Shown: positions 1 through 7,757 of the stretch, one piece after another | How positions within the stretch are numbered: position 1 is the stretch's first letter | Layout of the letters: each line of letters starts with the position of its first letter | Assembly (NCBI GenBank): GCA_028532905.1 | Contig: JAQQAM010000188.1 | Coordinates: 1 to 37,028, forward strand | Source of the DNA: Spirochaetales bacterium | Lineage (GTDB): Bacteria; Spirochaetota; Spirochaetia; DSM-2461 | Length of the DNA: 37,028 bases | Reading direction: 5' to 3' | The notes under the pieces: generated by a model | Told to the model about the DNA's origin: nothing | Database searches by the model: none | What the model saw: only the letters and a program-made list of their open reading frames with translations | Position numbers and translations under genes: made by a program

Positions 1-120
1 CCCCGACCCCCCCCTCCCTCAGCCCGAGCCAGTGCCCCACCCCCCGCCCCCCGCCCCCCCCCCCACAATAGACGGGGATACGGTAGAGAGGTCCTACTGA
101 CTCTCAACTGAGGGCCGGCA
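1..120. other. Contig-end artefact: poly-C plus adapter-like sequence
   Basis: Positions 1-65 are almost pure C, which is the reverse complement of the poly-G that two-colour Illumina chemistry gives when signal is lost. Positions 77-83 read GATACGG, a word in the Illumina P5 primer. Further along, GAGGTCCTAC and ACTCT fall in the order of the matching P5 and read-1 primer segments. The match is poor, as expected from low-quality read-through. The exact boundary with genomic DNA is unclear, but the pepF stop codon at 121-123 is probably genomic. Confidence 0.7.
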
Positions 121-1923
121 TCAGCGGCTCAGTTCCGTCTCCAGCTGATCCACCAGGGAAGAGAACCGGGACAGAGCGCTGTTCACCGCATCAGGCCGGC
201 TCATATCCACACCCGCCGCCTTCAGGGAATCCAGAGGAAAGCGGCTTCCCCCTGATTTAAGGAAGTTCATATAGTCCTCCCTCTCTCCGGCGCCGCCCTC
301 CAGAACCCGCTGGGACAAAGCCATGGCAGCGGACAGTCCTGTGGCATATTTGTACACATAGAAAGCCGAGTAGAAATGGGGTATGCGCAAACCTTCCAGA
401 TCGGCTTCTTCATCCAGTACCACATCAGGACCGAAATATTTTTCCAGGAGCTTTCTGTATTCTGACCGGAGGACATCCACAGTCAGTGCCCCGCCGTTCT
501 CAACAATACTGTGGCACAGAGACTCGTATTCTGCAAACATGGTCTGTCTGTAGATTGTGGCCAGGGCATCGTCTATCTGACGTCCCAGAAGGTAGAGGGT
601 CATCTCCCGGGAATCGGAATGATCCATCAGGTACCGACCCAGAAGCTGTTCGTTAAAGGTGGACGCCACCTCGGCCTCAAAGATGGTATAGTTGTAGTTC
701 TGAAAGGGATTGTTCCGCACAGAATACCAGGAGTGCATGGAATGCCCCCCCTCGTGAGCCAGTGTAAAGACATCCCGGATATCATCTTCCTTGAAATTCA
801 GCAGGATATAGGGGTCACCTTTATATGAACCCGCAGAAAAGGCTCCAGACCGTTTCCCCTTGTTCTCATACCGGTCCACCCAGCCTCCCAGGAGTCCCTT
901 CTTCAGGGTTTCACCGTATTCATCCCCCAAAGGGGCAAGCGCCTTGAGCACCACATCCACGGCCTCATTATAGCTGTGTTTCACCTTCACATCCTGAATC
1001 AGGGAGACCTTGGTGTCATACAGATGAAGATTCTCCAGACCCAGAACTTTTTTTCTCAAGGCGTAATAGCGGTGGAGGGGTTCCAGATTGGCCGAAACAG
1101 AAGCCACCAGATTGTCATAGACTTCTGCCGGAACATTGTCGGGAAACAGGCTGGCTTCCCTGGCGGAAGGGAAATTCCGCACCCGGGCTGTATAGATATC
1201 CCGTAGAACCGAACCGCTGTAGAGTTCGCTCAGAGTGTTCTTGTGAGCCTCAAAGCCCTGATAAAACTGGTGAAAGGCCTGTTTTCTGACCTCCCGGTCC
1301 GGTTCCAGAAGAAACACACCGAAGGTGGAATTGGTCAGTTCCCGTTCCTCCCCCTTCACCTCAACCCTACCAAAAGACATATCCGCATTGGTCAGGGCGG
1401 AGAAAGCTTTTCTGGCAGTACCCGCAGATTCGGCCTGCATGGCCAGCAGGTTCTCCTCTTTTTCCGAAAGGATATGGGGTTTGTAGCGGATCATCCGCTC
1501 CAGGGGAATCCGGAACTCCTCCAGCAGAGGATCATTCATATAGGATTCGAGAGTCTCATCGGACAGGGACTGAATCTCGGGCTTCAGATAGCTCGCCTCG
1601 GCAGAGCTTCTGGTGGCAACCGCCATATACCGGGAAAAGCGTCCGATAGACTCACTGTCAGACACATCCTCCTCTTTACGGAGCATGGCATAATACCCCA
1701 GCCTCTCCTCCAGGATCTCCAGTTCATTGAAAAAATCCAGACAACTGCGGAGACGGGATGCCGACTCCCCCAGGGTGCCCTTCCAGGACCCGATCTCCGG
1801 TATACGGGATTCCAGTGTTTTAAGCCCTTCTTCCCAGGCCTCGGGTCCGGAAAAGAGGGTATCCAGATTCCATTTATCCCCAACAGGGACATCTTTTCTT
1901 TCTTTTATAACTGCTCCGCTCAC
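121..1923 (-). CDS. pepF: Oligoendopeptidase F, M3 family zinc metallopeptidase
   Basis: This cytoplasmic zinc peptidase would cleave short peptides, probably those brought in by the Opp importer or left by proteolysis. The 600-residue length is normal for PepF. The zinc motif HEGGH is at residues 390-394, and the third ligand region (FEAEVAS) follows about 27 residues later, as in M3 peptidases. A helical N-terminal half precedes the catalytic domain. The start is GTG at 1923, overlapping the rdgB stop by 4 bp (GTGA), so translation is probably coupled. The gene is complete: its TGA is at 121-123, right at the edge of usable sequence. Family assignment is firm; the substrate range is inferred. 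Confidence 0.95.
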   Translation of the reverse strand: MSGAVIKERKDVPVGDKWNLDTLFSGPEAWEEGLKTLESRIPEIGSWKGTLGESASRLRSCLDFFNELEILEERLGYYAMLRKEEDVSDSESIGRFSRYMAVATRSSAEASYLKPEIQSLSDETLESYMNDPLLEEFRIPLERMIRYKPHILSEKEENLLAMQAESAGTARKAFSALTNADMSFGRVEVKGEERELTNSTFGVFLLEPDREVRKQAFHQFYQGFEAHKNTLSELYSGSVLRDIYTARVRNFPSAREASLFPDNVPAEVYDNLVASVSANLEPLHRYYALRKKVLGLENLHLYDTKVSLIQDVKVKHSYNEAVDVVLKALAPLGDEYGETLKKGLLGGWVDRYENKGKRSGAFSAGSYKGDPYILLNFKEDDIRDVFTLAHEGGHSMHSWYSVRNNPFQNYNYTIFEAEVASTFNEQLLGRYLMDHSDSREMTLYLLGRQIDDALATIYRQTMFAEYESLCHSIVENGGALTVDVLRSEYRKLLEKYFGPDVVLDEEADLEGLRIPHFYSAFYVYKYATGLSAAMALSQRVLEGGAGEREDYMNFLKSGGSRFPLDSLKAAGVDMSRPDAVNSALSRFSSLVDQLETELSR

Positions 1924-2507
1924 GACAGGGCCTCCAGTACAGATTTCATGATTTTCCCCGCTTTGCCTCTGTGAGAGACCCGGTTTTTCTCTTCCTCACT
2001 CAGTTCGGCCGCCGTTTTCCCGGACAGGGCATCAATGAAAACGGGATCATACCCGAAGCCTCCCCCTCCGAAGGGTGAGGGGGCGATGGATCCGTCAAAG
2101 GATTCCTGTACCGAATAAACCTTATAAGGACCTGTTTTCAGGACCATGGCACAGACAAAAAAGGCCGATCTGTCTGCAGCGCCCTCTATATTGTTCAAAA
2201 GAAGCTTATTTCTGTCGCTGTCAGAGAGGTTCACACCCCCTTGCGAGCCGTAACGGGCGGAGTAAATCCCCGGAGCTCCGTTCAGAGCCTGCACACAGAG
2301 CCCCGAATCATCAGCCAGAACCGGCCGTTTCACCAGTTCATACAGGGTTTCCGCCTTCAGCAGAGCATTCTCCATAAAGGTTGTCCCTGTTTCATCGCAG
2401 TCGAAATCCACTCCCAGATCGGAAGGGATGAGAATCTTGTGGCCGGAGAAAATCTGCTCCAGCTCCTTTTTTTTATGCATATTGCCAGTGGCCAGTACTA
2501 TTTCCAT
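1920..2507 (-). CDS. rdgB: XTP/dITP pyrophosphatase (RdgB/HAM1)
   Basis: This house-cleaning enzyme hydrolyses non-canonical purine triphosphates (ITP, dITP, XTP) to monophosphates and keeps them out of nucleic acids. The N-terminus MEIVLATGNMHKKKEL contains the family (T/S)xNxxK nucleotide-binding motif. LADDSGLCVQALNGAPGIYS and FGYDPVF are the other conserved blocks. The reading frame extends 24 codons further upstream, but the ATG at 2507 gives the usual 195 residues and the canonical start. There is no clear Shine-Dalgarno before it, only a run of eight T on the coding strand. It follows the sigma-like gene by 49 bp and is coupled to pepF by a 4-bp overlap. Confidence 0.95.
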   Translation of the reverse strand: MEIVLATGNMHKKKELEQIFSGHKILIPSDLGVDFDCDETGTTFMENALLKAETLYELVKRPVLADDSGLCVQALNGAPGIYSARYGSQGGVNLSDSDRNKLLLNNIEGAADRSAFFVCAMVLKTGPYKVYSVQESFDGSIAPSPFGGGGFGYDPVFIDALSGKTAAELSEEEKNRVSHRGKAGKIMKSVLEALS

Positions 2508-2556
2508 AAAAAAAAGATAATGCATCACAGGCCCTGTAGGCAACCGTTTGGTGAAA

Positions 2557-3432
2557 TTACTGAAATACAGGCTTGTCAAAGGATTCCAGGAAATTCCTCA
2601 GATAGAACAGCCCGGAGTCCACCGACCCCTTGGGTTGGTTCACAACTCCAGAAATATCCTCATTACTGGGAAACAGGGGAATGCTTCTGATCTGCCGGTC
2701 CAGGGATTTCAGACGTTTTCTGTACAGATGGGCCTTCTCATCCAGATAACAGATCAGTTCCGCATCCGTTTCTTCAGACCTCTTTTTTTCCGTCAGAGTC
2801 AGCTTGCAGTAATTCTCACAGCGTTTACTCTCTAAAGTCCGTTTCCGTTCATACTTTCGTTTCATCTTCTCCAGAAGGAAATCCCTGTACTCTTCTCCTT
2901 CCCGGAGAGTCGGTCCCAGCAGGGGAAAGAGGGAGCTGTACTCTTTTTCGGGAATAAAGGCCACGTTTTTCAGAACCAGCAGAAGGAGACGGCTCCGCAG
3001 GGCATCGGTTCTGTAATCCGTGAGCTGTGCAGACTCCAGCAGACAGATAATTTTATGGGAGAGACAGGTGCATTGAGATTCCTCCTCCCGGGAATATTCC
3101 AGAATGGATTCCCTTTCACAGACCCACTGATTCTGACGGGATCGGACACTATCCCGGAAAAAACTGAGAAGCTGCCACTCCAGCACCTTGTTCAGATATC
3201 CCCAGAAAGAAGGTCCCCTGTACCGGAAATTGAGAAGAATATCATGCAGCTTTCCGTGGAATCCCAGAAGGAATTCGCTCCACTCCTCTTCTCCCAGGCA
3301 ATGCCTTTTGCCCGGATAGGAGTAGATATGAAGAGTCAGTTCCTCCATAAGAGACTGTTTAAGGATTTCTCCGTCCGTACTGCCCGAAGATGTCTGGTAC
3401 ACCAGTACCTGATGAGTCATATAGTCAAGCAT
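2557..3432 (-). CDS. Divergent sigma-factor-like DNA-binding protein (putative)
   Basis: I do not recognise a named family, but the layout resembles an RNA polymerase sigma factor. Around residues 55-100, a segment including FWGYLNKVLEWQLLSFFRD looks like region 2 (core and -10 binding). The C-terminus contains NEDISGVVNQPKGSVDS, which matches the helix-turn-helix of region 4 (xEEIAxxLGxPxGTVxSRL). Between them lies a long, charged, helical linker rich in K, R and E. The start chosen is ATG 3432, preceded by GGAGGT at a good distance; the frame runs 22 codons further without support. It is the first gene of the run ending in rdgB-pepF. It could also be a sigma-derived regulator that no longer binds core enzyme. 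Confidence 0.5.
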   Translation of the reverse strand: MLDYMTHQVLVYQTSSGSTDGEILKQSLMEELTLHIYSYPGKRHCLGEEEWSEFLLGFHGKLHDILLNFRYRGPSFWGYLNKVLEWQLLSFFRDSVRSRQNQWVCERESILEYSREEESQCTCLSHKIICLLESAQLTDYRTDALRSRLLLLVLKNVAFIPEKEYSSLFPLLGPTLREGEEYRDFLLEKMKRKYERKRTLESKRCENYCKLTLTEKKRSEETDAELICYLDEKAHLYRKRLKSLDRQIRSIPLFPSNEDISGVVNQPKGSVDSGLFYLRNFLESFDKPVFQ

Positions 3433-3478
3433 TGTTTTACCTCCGTCTTCACTGAGGTACAATTTCAATGCCAGGTGC

Positions 3479-3509
3479 AAAAAAAAGGGGAAATCCACCG
3501 GATTTCCCC
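3479..3509 (-). terminator. Rho-independent terminator after trpS
   Basis: A perfect 10-bp stem (GGGGAAATCC with GGATTTCCCC) and a 3-nt loop lie at 3487-3509. On the minus strand the stem is followed by eight T (3479-3486). It sits 35 bp beyond the trpS stop codon. Confidence 0.9.
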
Positions 3510-3544
3510 CCTTATACTCTATTTTGTTAAGAAAACGTTAAGAT

Positions 3545-4546
3545 TTATCTGTTAAAGCCCATGGCTTTCCGGAGTCTTGCGATTTTGGCTGAGGCAATGG
3601 CCCGGGCCCGTTCGGCTCCGTCATCCAGAACTTTGTCGATATAGGAGGTATCGGCCATCAGCTCATTGTACCGTTCTCTCATGGGAGTGATTGTGGTATT
3701 CAGAACATTGAACAGTTCACCCTTGGCTTCTCCCCAGCCCATTCCGCCGGCTCTGTACCGGGCCGCCAGTGCATCCTGCTGCTCCTGTGTGGCAAAGAGC
3801 TTGTACAAGGTAAAAACATTACAGTTTTCAGGATCTTTGGGCTCTTCCACAGTCTGGGAGTTGGTGACAATTTTATTGCACAGCTTTTTCAGTTTCTTTT
3901 CGGGAATGAAAAGAGGTATGGTGTTGTCATAGCTTTTGGACATTTTCCGTCCGTCCATCCCCACAACCACCTGGGTATTTTTGGAAACAATGGCTTCGGG
4001 CAGTGTCAGAAGCTCTTCTTTGTAATTTCTGTTCACAGCCTGGGCAATATCTACAGCCATTTCGATATGCTGCACCTGATCCTTCCCCACAGGAACCATA
4101 TTGGTATCAAACAGGAGGATGTCTGCTGCCATAAGAACAGGATAGGTATAGAGTCCCATATTCACATTGTGATCTTCGGGTTTGCCCTTCTCCCGGTTCT
4201 GATCCACCTGAGCCTTATAGGCATGAGCCCTGTTCATCAGCCCCTTGGGTGTGAAAGCCATGATCATGGTTGTCAGCTCGAATGTTTCGGGAACATCAGA
4301 CTGTCTGTAGATCAGGGTTTTTTCAGGATCAAGTCCGCAGGCCAGCCAGCAGGCGGCAATCTCATAGGTATAATCCTTTAGAAGTGCAGGGTCCTTAATA
4401 CTGTTGAGAGAATGGTAGTCGGCAATAAAATAACGGGCGTCGTAAGACTCCGCCAGCTTGAGGGCCGGTTTTATAGCACCCAGGTAATTTCCCAGATGGG
4501 GCATCCCCGTGGGTTTAATGCCGGTGAGAACGACTTTATCACTCAT
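3545..4546 (-). CDS. trpS: Tryptophanyl-tRNA synthetase
   Basis: This class I aminoacyl-tRNA synthetase charges tRNA-Trp in the cytoplasm. The HIGH-type motif is PHLGN at residues 16-20 and the second ATP motif is KMSKS at 201-205. GLMNRAHAYKAQ and MAADILLFD are typical of bacterial TrpRS. The 333-residue length is normal. The ATG at 4546 is preceded by GGAAGGAT on the coding strand. It appears to be a single-gene transcript, ended by the strong terminator at 3479-3509. Confidence 0.97.
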   Translation of the reverse strand: MSDKVVLTGIKPTGMPHLGNYLGAIKPALKLAESYDARYFIADYHSLNSIKDPALLKDYTYEIAACWLACGLDPEKTLIYRQSDVPETFELTTMIMAFTPKGLMNRAHAYKAQVDQNREKGKPEDHNVNMGLYTYPVLMAADILLFDTNMVPVGKDQVQHIEMAVDIAQAVNRNYKEELLTLPEAIVSKNTQVVVGMDGRKMSKSYDNTIPLFIPEKKLKKLCNKIVTNSQTVEEPKDPENCNVFTLYKLFATQEQQDALAARYRAGGMGWGEAKGELFNVLNTTITPMRERYNELMADTSYIDKVLDDGAERARAIASAKIARLRKAMGFNR

Positions 4547-4633
4547 GATTGATAATCCTTCCTTATACTTTTAAGTCCGCTGATCAGACAGTCATTTTAT
4601 GCCGGGGATTCTAGCACAGTCCCTTATAAAAGG

Positions 4634-4660
4634 AAAGAGAGCGGAAAAACCGCCCTCTTT
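4634..4660 (-). terminator. Terminator after the barrel-protein gene
   Basis: Stem AAAGAG-A-GCGG with CCGC-C-CTCTTT closes a 5-nt loop, with one internal A/C mismatch. On the minus strand it is followed by a T-rich stretch. It lies 18 bp beyond the stop codon of the gene at 4679-5293 and upstream of the trpS promoter. Confidence 0.7.
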
Positions 4661-4678
4661 ATTCCTTATTATATTGTC

Positions 4679-5293
4679 CTAGAACAGGATGCCCAGTTCC
4701 ACAGAAATATTCTGATTGTACAGTTCAAAATCGTTATACTGGGACTTCAGGCTCCGTTTATACAACACTGCAAACTGAAGACTCTGTCCCTGAAACCCTG
4801 CCCCGGCAGCATATCCCAGACGGAACCGGTTATCTACATCTTCATCGACAGGATATTTCTCCTGGTTGCCATCCACATCGGTAAAGGTCACATTGCCGAA
4901 GGAATACAGCATATCCGGACCGCCCATCACAAAGACTCTGCCGTTATTCAGAGGCAATCCCAGCAGAAGATAAACCGGAACCTCCAGAGCCTGTTCTCTC
5001 CATTCTATATAATTGGAATAACTGTCTATCCGCCCGCCTGTCAGGGAGCTGTAGAGTACCTCGGGCTGCAGGGCGAGGAATCCGCCCACCGGAAGAAACA
5101 GTAAGGCTCCCGCACTGAAGGAGAATCCCGCTTTATTTTCAACGCCCGTCATACTGTCGGTCGTATTGTTCCAGTCTTCCCCGGTATAGGAGGATAAACC
5201 ACCGGCCAGTTTCAGGCCCAGACGGGGTTGTGCACTGAGGGCTGAGGTACTGAAGACAATCAGCAGAATCAGAAGCAAACTTGATTTTTTCAT
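4679..5293 (-). CDS. Outer-membrane beta-barrel protein (PorT/OmpW-like fold)
   Basis: A secreted protein of 204 residues. The N-terminal signal peptide, MKKSSLLLILLIVFSTSALS, ends near A22. The rest alternates short hydrophobic and aromatic strands with polar turns, for example GFSFSAGALLFLPVGG and FRLGYAAGAGFQGQ, and ends in VELGILF. A terminal phenylalanine after a beta strand is typical of barrels inserted by the BAM complex. ATG 5293 is preceded by AAGGAAA; the longer frame upstream lacks a signal peptide at its start. It is transcribed divergently from the response regulator at 5519. Its function is unknown. The general class resembles the small 8-stranded barrels found in spirochaetes and Bacteroidetes. 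Confidence 0.75.
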   Translation of the reverse strand: MKKSSLLLILLIVFSTSALSAQPRLGLKLAGGLSSYTGEDWNNTTDSMTGVENKAGFSFSAGALLFLPVGGFLALQPEVLYSSLTGGRIDSYSNYIEWREQALEVPVYLLLGLPLNNGRVFVMGGPDMLYSFGNVTFTDVDGNQEKYPVDEDVDNRFRLGYAAGAGFQGQSLQFAVLYKRSLKSQYNDFELYNQNISVELGILF

Positions 5294-5467
5294 TAAAATT
5301 TCCTTTTTATTGAGCTCATATACTCTTTTATAAAAGGATACGCCCCTAGATGCAAGATAAAAGAACCGACTATCAGGAAACAGTGATTCTCCCCTCCCTC
5401 TCCATATGGACTTCATTTTATGAACAAAATACTCTGCCAATATTAGTGTCAGGAGATTTTTCGGACT

Positions 5468-5485
5468 CCAGTCAAAAAGGACTGG
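5468..5485. promoter_or_regulatory. Inverted repeat in the divergent intergenic region
   Basis: CCAGTC at 5468-5473 and GACTGG at 5480-5485 form a perfect 6-6-6 inverted repeat, 33 bp before the response-regulator start. It could be an operator for the regulator gene or a small hairpin. A weak -10-like CAGAAT lies at 5506-5511. Nothing else is evident in this 225-bp gap. Confidence 0.3.
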
Positions 5486-5518
5486 TAAAAACGGCTCTTT
5501 TCAGTCAGAATAACTGGT

Positions 5519-6205
5519 ATGGCACTGATTTTTGTAATTGAAGACAATGACTCGATCAGGGAGGCGGTTTCAGGGTATCTGAAGCTTTCCGATTATGAAG
5601 TGGAAGAATTTGAAGTACTCAGCGGCGTTAAGGAAGCCATTGCCTCCAAAAACCCGGAACTTCTCATTCTGGATGCAATGCTCCCCGACGGAGACGGTTT
5701 CGTTTTCGCCAAGGAGATACGGCAGAAATCGGATGTTCCGATTATCTTTATGACAGCCCGTGAATCCGAGTCGGACCGTATTACCGGATTTGAAGTCGGG
5801 GCGGACGACTACATCGTCAAACCCTTCTCACCGAAAGAACTGGTTCTGAGGGTGGGTGCTGTTCTGAAAAGAACAGGAACCGCAGTCCCCCAGAAAAAAA
5901 TGCAGGGCTGGGAGCTGGATGGTCAGATTCTGACCACAGATGAAGATTCCCATAAAGCCATGCTGAACAACCAGCAGCTGAAACTGACTGCCGCAGAGTG
6001 GAAAATCCTCCTGTACCTGTCTTCCAATGGCGGAGCCGTTGTCTCCCGGGAGCAGATACTGGACCGTTGTCTGGAATATTCCTTTGAGGGATACGACCGG
6101 ACTGTGGATACCCATATTAAAAACCTGCGTGCCAAACTGCAGAACCCGGACTGGATTGAAACTGTAAGAGGATACGGATACAGGTTTGCAGGAAACAGTA
6201 AGTGA
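5519..6205 (+). CDS. OmpR/PhoB-family response regulator
   Basis: A two-domain transcription factor of 228 residues. The receiver domain (about 1-118) has the acidic pair in VIEDND, phospho-acceptor D52 in LILDAMLPDG, the conserved T in FMTARE and K in IVKPFSP. The C-terminal winged helix (about 130-228) has the expected GYDRTVDTHIKNLRAKL recognition region and VRGYGYRF. The ATG lacks a clear Shine-Dalgarno. Its stop overlaps the GTG start of the kinase gene by 4 bp, so the two are a cognate pair. The 11-bp direct repeats upstream of the next gene, a porin, make that gene a likely target. Confidence 0.93.
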   Translation: MALIFVIEDNDSIREAVSGYLKLSDYEVEEFEVLSGVKEAIASKNPELLILDAMLPDGDGFVFAKEIRQKSDVPIIFMTARESESDRITGFEVGADDYIVKPFSPKELVLRVGAVLKRTGTAVPQKKMQGWELDGQILTTDEDSHKAMLNNQQLKLTAAEWKILLYLSSNGGAVVSREQILDRCLEYSFEGYDRTVDTHIKNLRAKLQNPDWIETVRGYGYRFAGNSK

Positions 6206-7536
6206 GATCAATGCGCGCCAGAATGCTGGCGGCTTTTTTCCTTATAATACTATTTAATACCATATTGCTGGTTGTATCCTTTCTGTTCGGATACAGCAGT
6301 TCGCGGAAGTACTGGAACTACCTGGTAGAACAGGAATCCCGCAAAGTGGTAATGGAATTTCTGACAGGAGTGATGGAGACCGGCGGTGTTCTGAACTCTG
6401 ACACAGCATCCCGGCTGCTGGATGATTACGACGGCAGTCTGGTCAACACCGCCCAGGTGTTTCTCTTTTCTCCCGACCAGAGGGAACTGGGAGGATGGGT
6501 CAATCCCACACTCACAGACTACAAAGCCCTTGAGGCTGATGTCACTCTGGCCAACCCTCTGTATCTGAAGGATCAGCTGAGGGGCTATGTGGAGATTGTT
6601 CCCCTGAAATTCCGGGATCTGGAACTCAACAATATTTTTATTTCCCGCATTATACAGCTTCTTATTCTGGGTCTTATTATATCCACAGGCCTCTCCCTGC
6701 TACTGGCATTCAGCATATCCGGCACCTTTACGAAAGAAGCCCGGAACACAGCCCGGTCTCTGATCAACCTGGCCGCCGGTTCAAGACGGGAGGAATTCTT
6801 TCATACCCCTACCCGGGAACTGGCATCCATCAACAAGGCGGCAGGTTCCCTCCAGTCCATGCTCATCTCAGAAGAACAGAGGCGGCAGCGCTGGTCCACC
6901 AGTATTGCCCATGACCTGCGGACTCCCCTGACGGCCATGCGGACCCAGTTTACCGCCTGCCGGGACGGCGCCCTTGCACTGGATGAAAAGCGGTGGAACA
7001 GAATCATTGCCGAGCTGGATACCATGGAATCTCTGACAAGGGACTTTCTGATTCTGGGGGAACTGGACAGCCCTGTTAAAAAGCTGATGGTCAAAAGGGT
7101 CAAAACTGAAAGCCTGAAACTCAGTGTGTTCGACTCCCTTCAGCATATGGCAGACCTTGCAGATATCGCCCTGAACTGGACCTCCTCCCTGGAAGCGGTC
7201 TACTGTGATTACGATCTGTGCAGCCGGGCTCTGGAGGCTTTAGTCAAGAATGCCCTGCAGCACAGCCCTGCAGGATCTGAAGTGAAGATCAGTCTGAAAG
7301 GCTCCAGCGAAAGCCCTGTATTCACCATCGTGAACCGGGGGCATATCCCCGAGGAGCACCTGGACCATATCTTTGATCCCCTCTATAAAACAGATAACAG
7401 CCGGAAAATGGAGGGCAGCGGACTGGGCTTGACCATTGCCAGCCGGATCGCGGCATTTCATAACGGCTCTATAGAGGTTAAAAACCTTCCTGAACACTCT
7501 GTTTCTTTTGATTTCAGCTTAAATCAAGCCGGATAA
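6202..7536 (+). CDS. Membrane sensor histidine kinase
   Basis: The partner of the preceding response regulator, 444 residues. Transmembrane segments at about 8-30 and 150-172 bracket an extracytoplasmic sensor domain of some 115 residues. A HAMP-like linker follows, then the dimerisation helix with phospho-accepting H237 in AHDLRTPLTAMR. The ATPase domain carries an N box (ALVKNALQHSP), an NxG-type G1 box (IVNRGHIPEEHL) and the G2 box GSGLGLTIAS. The start is GTG 6202, with AGGAAA 8 nt upstream and a 4-bp overlap with the regulator stop; ATG 6211 is a weaker alternative. The signal sensed is unknown; envelope state or osmolarity would fit the porin next door. Confidence 0.93.
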   Translation: MRSMRARMLAAFFLIILFNTILLVVSFLFGYSSSRKYWNYLVEQESRKVVMEFLTGVMETGGVLNSDTASRLLDDYDGSLVNTAQVFLFSPDQRELGGWVNPTLTDYKALEADVTLANPLYLKDQLRGYVEIVPLKFRDLELNNIFISRIIQLLILGLIISTGLSLLLAFSISGTFTKEARNTARSLINLAAGSRREEFFHTPTRELASINKAAGSLQSMLISEEQRRQRWSTSIAHDLRTPLTAMRTQFTACRDGALALDEKRWNRIIAELDTMESLTRDFLILGELDSPVKKLMVKRVKTESLKLSVFDSLQHMADLADIALNWTSSLEAVYCDYDLCSRALEALVKNALQHSPAGSEVKISLKGSSESPVFTIVNRGHIPEEHLDHIFDPLYKTDNSRKMEGSGLGLTIASRIAAFHNGSIEVKNLPEHSVSFDFSLNQAG

Positions 7537-7565
7537 AGGACTTTTAAGAAATCTTAATTCACCTT

Positions 7566-7710
7566 CTTCATACTATCTACACACTTAGATGAAACTGACG
7601 GGGGTTAGAGCTGTTAAGAATCGGTTATTTTTTCTTCGCTTCACACATTCTTCACATTTCCTTCATATTATCAACAAATATGGCTCCTAATATCGAGTTA
7701 ATTGTATAAA
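7566..7710 (+). promoter_or_regulatory. Porin promoter region with 11-bp direct repeats
   Basis: Three consecutive 11-bp units start with CTTCA at 7639, 7650 and 7661 (CTTCACACATT, CTTCACATTTC, CTTCATATTAT). A related pair, CTTCATACTAT and CTACACACTTA, lies at 7566-7587. Eleven-bp direct repeats are the known binding geometry of PhoB/OmpR-type regulators, and a gene of that class lies immediately upstream. A -10-like TATAAA is at 7705-7710 without a recognisable -35, as expected for an activated promoter. Binding and target are inferred. Confidence 0.6.
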
Positions 7711-7757
7711 TTACGCAGGACGTATGTTCTGTAAAAAACAAGTAGGAGTGAATGTAA

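Noticed and set aside
1243-1974. Long 243-codon frame on the plus strand inside pepF
   Set aside because: It is the antisense shadow of pepF; codon pattern and domain evidence belong to the minus strand. The same applies to the 322-codon frame inside oppA and the 332-codon frame inside enolase.
5350-5541. Open frame of 63 codons on the plus strand before the response regulator
   Set aside because: It has no ribosome site, overlaps the promoter region and the regulator start, and its composition does not look like a protein.
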